A stretch of DNA of 64,000 bases, from contig OY757012.1 in assembly GCA_963580285.1 (NCBI GenBank), forward strand, positions 173,249,994 through 173,313,993, written 5' to 3'. Below, one piece after another: positions 62,665 to 64,000 of the stretch (its first letter is position 1; every line of letters begins with the position of its first letter). Made by a program: the position numbers and the translations under genes. Below the pieces are notes generated by a model, which saw nothing but the letters and a program-made list of their open reading frames with translations, did not search any database and was not told the origin of the DNA. Origin of the DNA: Lucinisca nassula (lineage: Eukaryota > Mollusca > Bivalvia > Lucinida > Lucinidae).

Positions 62665-63040
62665 CATTACTAAAACACGCCTATACAAACACATTGTAAA
62701 CTTTACTGCCAAAAAATAAAAAAATTAAAATAAAAAATTGTGATATTTTTCTTATTTCAGCTCAAAATATAGATTATGGGTACTAACGAGTACCCACAAT
62801 CTATATTTTAGAGCAGAATATTTTTCTTATTTCTGCTCAAAATACAGATTGTGGGTCCTCGTTAGAACCACCTCGAATTCTTATTTCTGCTCAAAATATA
62901 GATTGTGGGTACTTGTTAGAACCACCTCGAGGTGGTTCTAACAAGTACCCAAAATCCATATTTTAGAGCAGAAATAAGAAAAATATCAAGGTGGTTCTAA
63001 CAAGTACCCACAATCTATATTTTGAGCAGAAATAAGAAAA
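62665..63040. mobile_element. MITE family A with rearranged internal palindromes
   Basis: Left end CATTACTAAAACACGCCTAT. It contains several copies of CTTATTTCTGCTCAAAATA and GTACCCACAATCTATATTTT in both orientations (62,745-63,035). The right TIR is missing because a composite element starts at 63,041. Confidence 0.8.
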
Positions 63041-64000
63041 ACAAGAGGGCCCAGAGGGCCCTGAATTGCTCACCTGAGAATCAGTGTCTCTAGTACATTC
63101 TTGGCCCAAGGTCTATAATTTTAACAAACTTGGTAGCAGTCAACTAGATGAAGCTTCATACCAAACATCAAAGACCTGGGTCTCCTGGTTTCAGAAAAGA
63201 AGATTTTTAAAGGTCTTCCTTATATAAGCCGATGAAAAATCAGTGGGCCCTGGATCGGGGAGATTCTTGTCACAAGGGTTATAATTTAAATAATCTCAGC
63301 AGAGGTCTATTAGATGAAGCTTCATACCAAATATCAAAGACCTGGGCCTTCTGGTTTCAGACAAGAAGATTTTTAAAGGTTTTTCCTATATAAGCCTATG
63401 TAAAACTAGTGGGTCCTGGAGCAGGGACATTTTTGGCCCCAAGGTTGGTAGAGGTCCATTAGATGAAGCTTCATACCAAATATCAAAGACCTGGGCCTTC
63501 TGGTTTCAGACAAGAAGATTTTTAAAGGTTATCCCTGTATTCACCTATGTGAAACCAGTTGGCCCCGGGGCGGGGGCATTTTGGCCTGAGGACTATATTT
63601 TGAACAATCTTGGTAGAGGTCCACTAGATGAAGCTTCATGCCAAATATCAAAGACATGGGGCTTCTGGTTCCAGACAAGAAGATTTTTAAATGTTTTCCC
63701 GATATACGCCTATGTGAAACCAGTGGGCCCCGGCGCGGGGGCATTTTTGGACCCAGGACTATATTTTGAAAATCTTGGTAGAGGTCCACAAGATGAAGCT
63801 TCATGCCAAATATCAAAGACCTGGGGCTTCTCGTTTCAGACAAGAAGATTTTTAAAGGTTTGCCCTATATACGCCTATGTGAAACCAGTGGGCCCCAGTG
63901 CGGGGGCATTTTTTTGACCCAGGACTATATTTTGAACAATCTTGGTAGAGGTCCACAAGATGAAGCTTCATGCCAAATATCAAAGACCTGGGGCTTCTCC
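63041..64000 (+). mobile_element. Composite element with GGCCCC-type array, cut by window end
   Basis: Starts ACAAGAGGGCCCAGAGGGCC (hairpin AGGGCCC-AGA-GGGCCCT, 63,046-63,062), then TGAATTGCTCACCTGAG. About six monomers of about 160 bp continue to the window edge. The 100- and 122-codon ORFs are monomer translations. Confidence 0.85.

Overview
This looks like nuclear DNA of a marine or freshwater invertebrate, most probably a bivalve mollusc. It is AT-rich and intron/intergenic in character, and packed with repeat types familiar from bivalve genomes. These include a MetaSINE, satellite-carrying dispersed elements built on GGCCCC-type 160-170 bp monomers, (GACA/ACGG)n tracts with a CCCCC/GGGGG terminal hairpin, and many short foldback elements. 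The species is inferred, not shown. I found no host protein-coding exon that I can defend and no functional RNA gene. Every recognisable coding stretch belongs to a retroelement: a Gypsy-type LTR element (pol fragment), two non-LTR LINE remnants (one of them duplicated), and a Penelope-like reverse transcriptase.

Layout. 1-5.4 kb: MetaSINE, a divergent 415-470 bp tandem array, a 164 bp array and a complete composite element with a 150 bp array. 5.4-10.1 kb: low-copy DNA with several foldback elements (MITEs), a tRNA-headed SINE and short palindromes. 10.16-16.04 kb: a 5.9 kb minisatellite of about 134 copies of a 44 bp monomer, with higher-order repeats. 16-18.5 kb: MITEs, a long inverted repeat and an intact tRNA-derived SINE with a 13 bp target duplication. 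18.46-23.11 kb: a MITE split by a minus-strand Gypsy element with near-identical LTRs. 23-31.7 kb: further MITEs, SINEs and palindromes, plus a stretch with TCTCGCGAGA and YY1-like motifs that could be a promoter. 31.7-32.9 kb: a 5'-truncated LINE. 33-39.2 kb: long GGCCCC-type and AAGGTCA-type arrays, including an apparently exact 870 bp tandem duplication. 39.7-53.7 kb: nested inverted repeats and a 5.98 kb tandem duplication (41,717-47,694 and 47,695-53,662). 53.7-57.6 kb: a Penelope-like element lying tail-to-tail with the preceding copy and split by a satellite-bearing composite element. 57.7-64 kb: more composite arrays, SINEs and TTAA-bounded MITEs that carry the palindrome.

The window is best read as a nesting record. 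At least eight insertion events can be ordered from target-site duplications or split hosts: Gypsy in a MITE, a TA-flanked MITE in a MITE, SINEs in a TTAA-MITE, in a satellite array and in the Penelope-like tail, a composite element in the Penelope-like reverse transcriptase, and a composite element in a MITE. The observations I would follow first are: (1) the composite satellite elements as a mobile class with hairpin ends; (2) the dense nuclear-receptor half-sites (AAGGTCA, including DR0 and palindromic arrangements) in their monomers; (3) the short palindrome family whose stems differ by compensatory changes; and (4) the dyad-symmetric 44 bp satellite. All identities and copy counts were read by eye.
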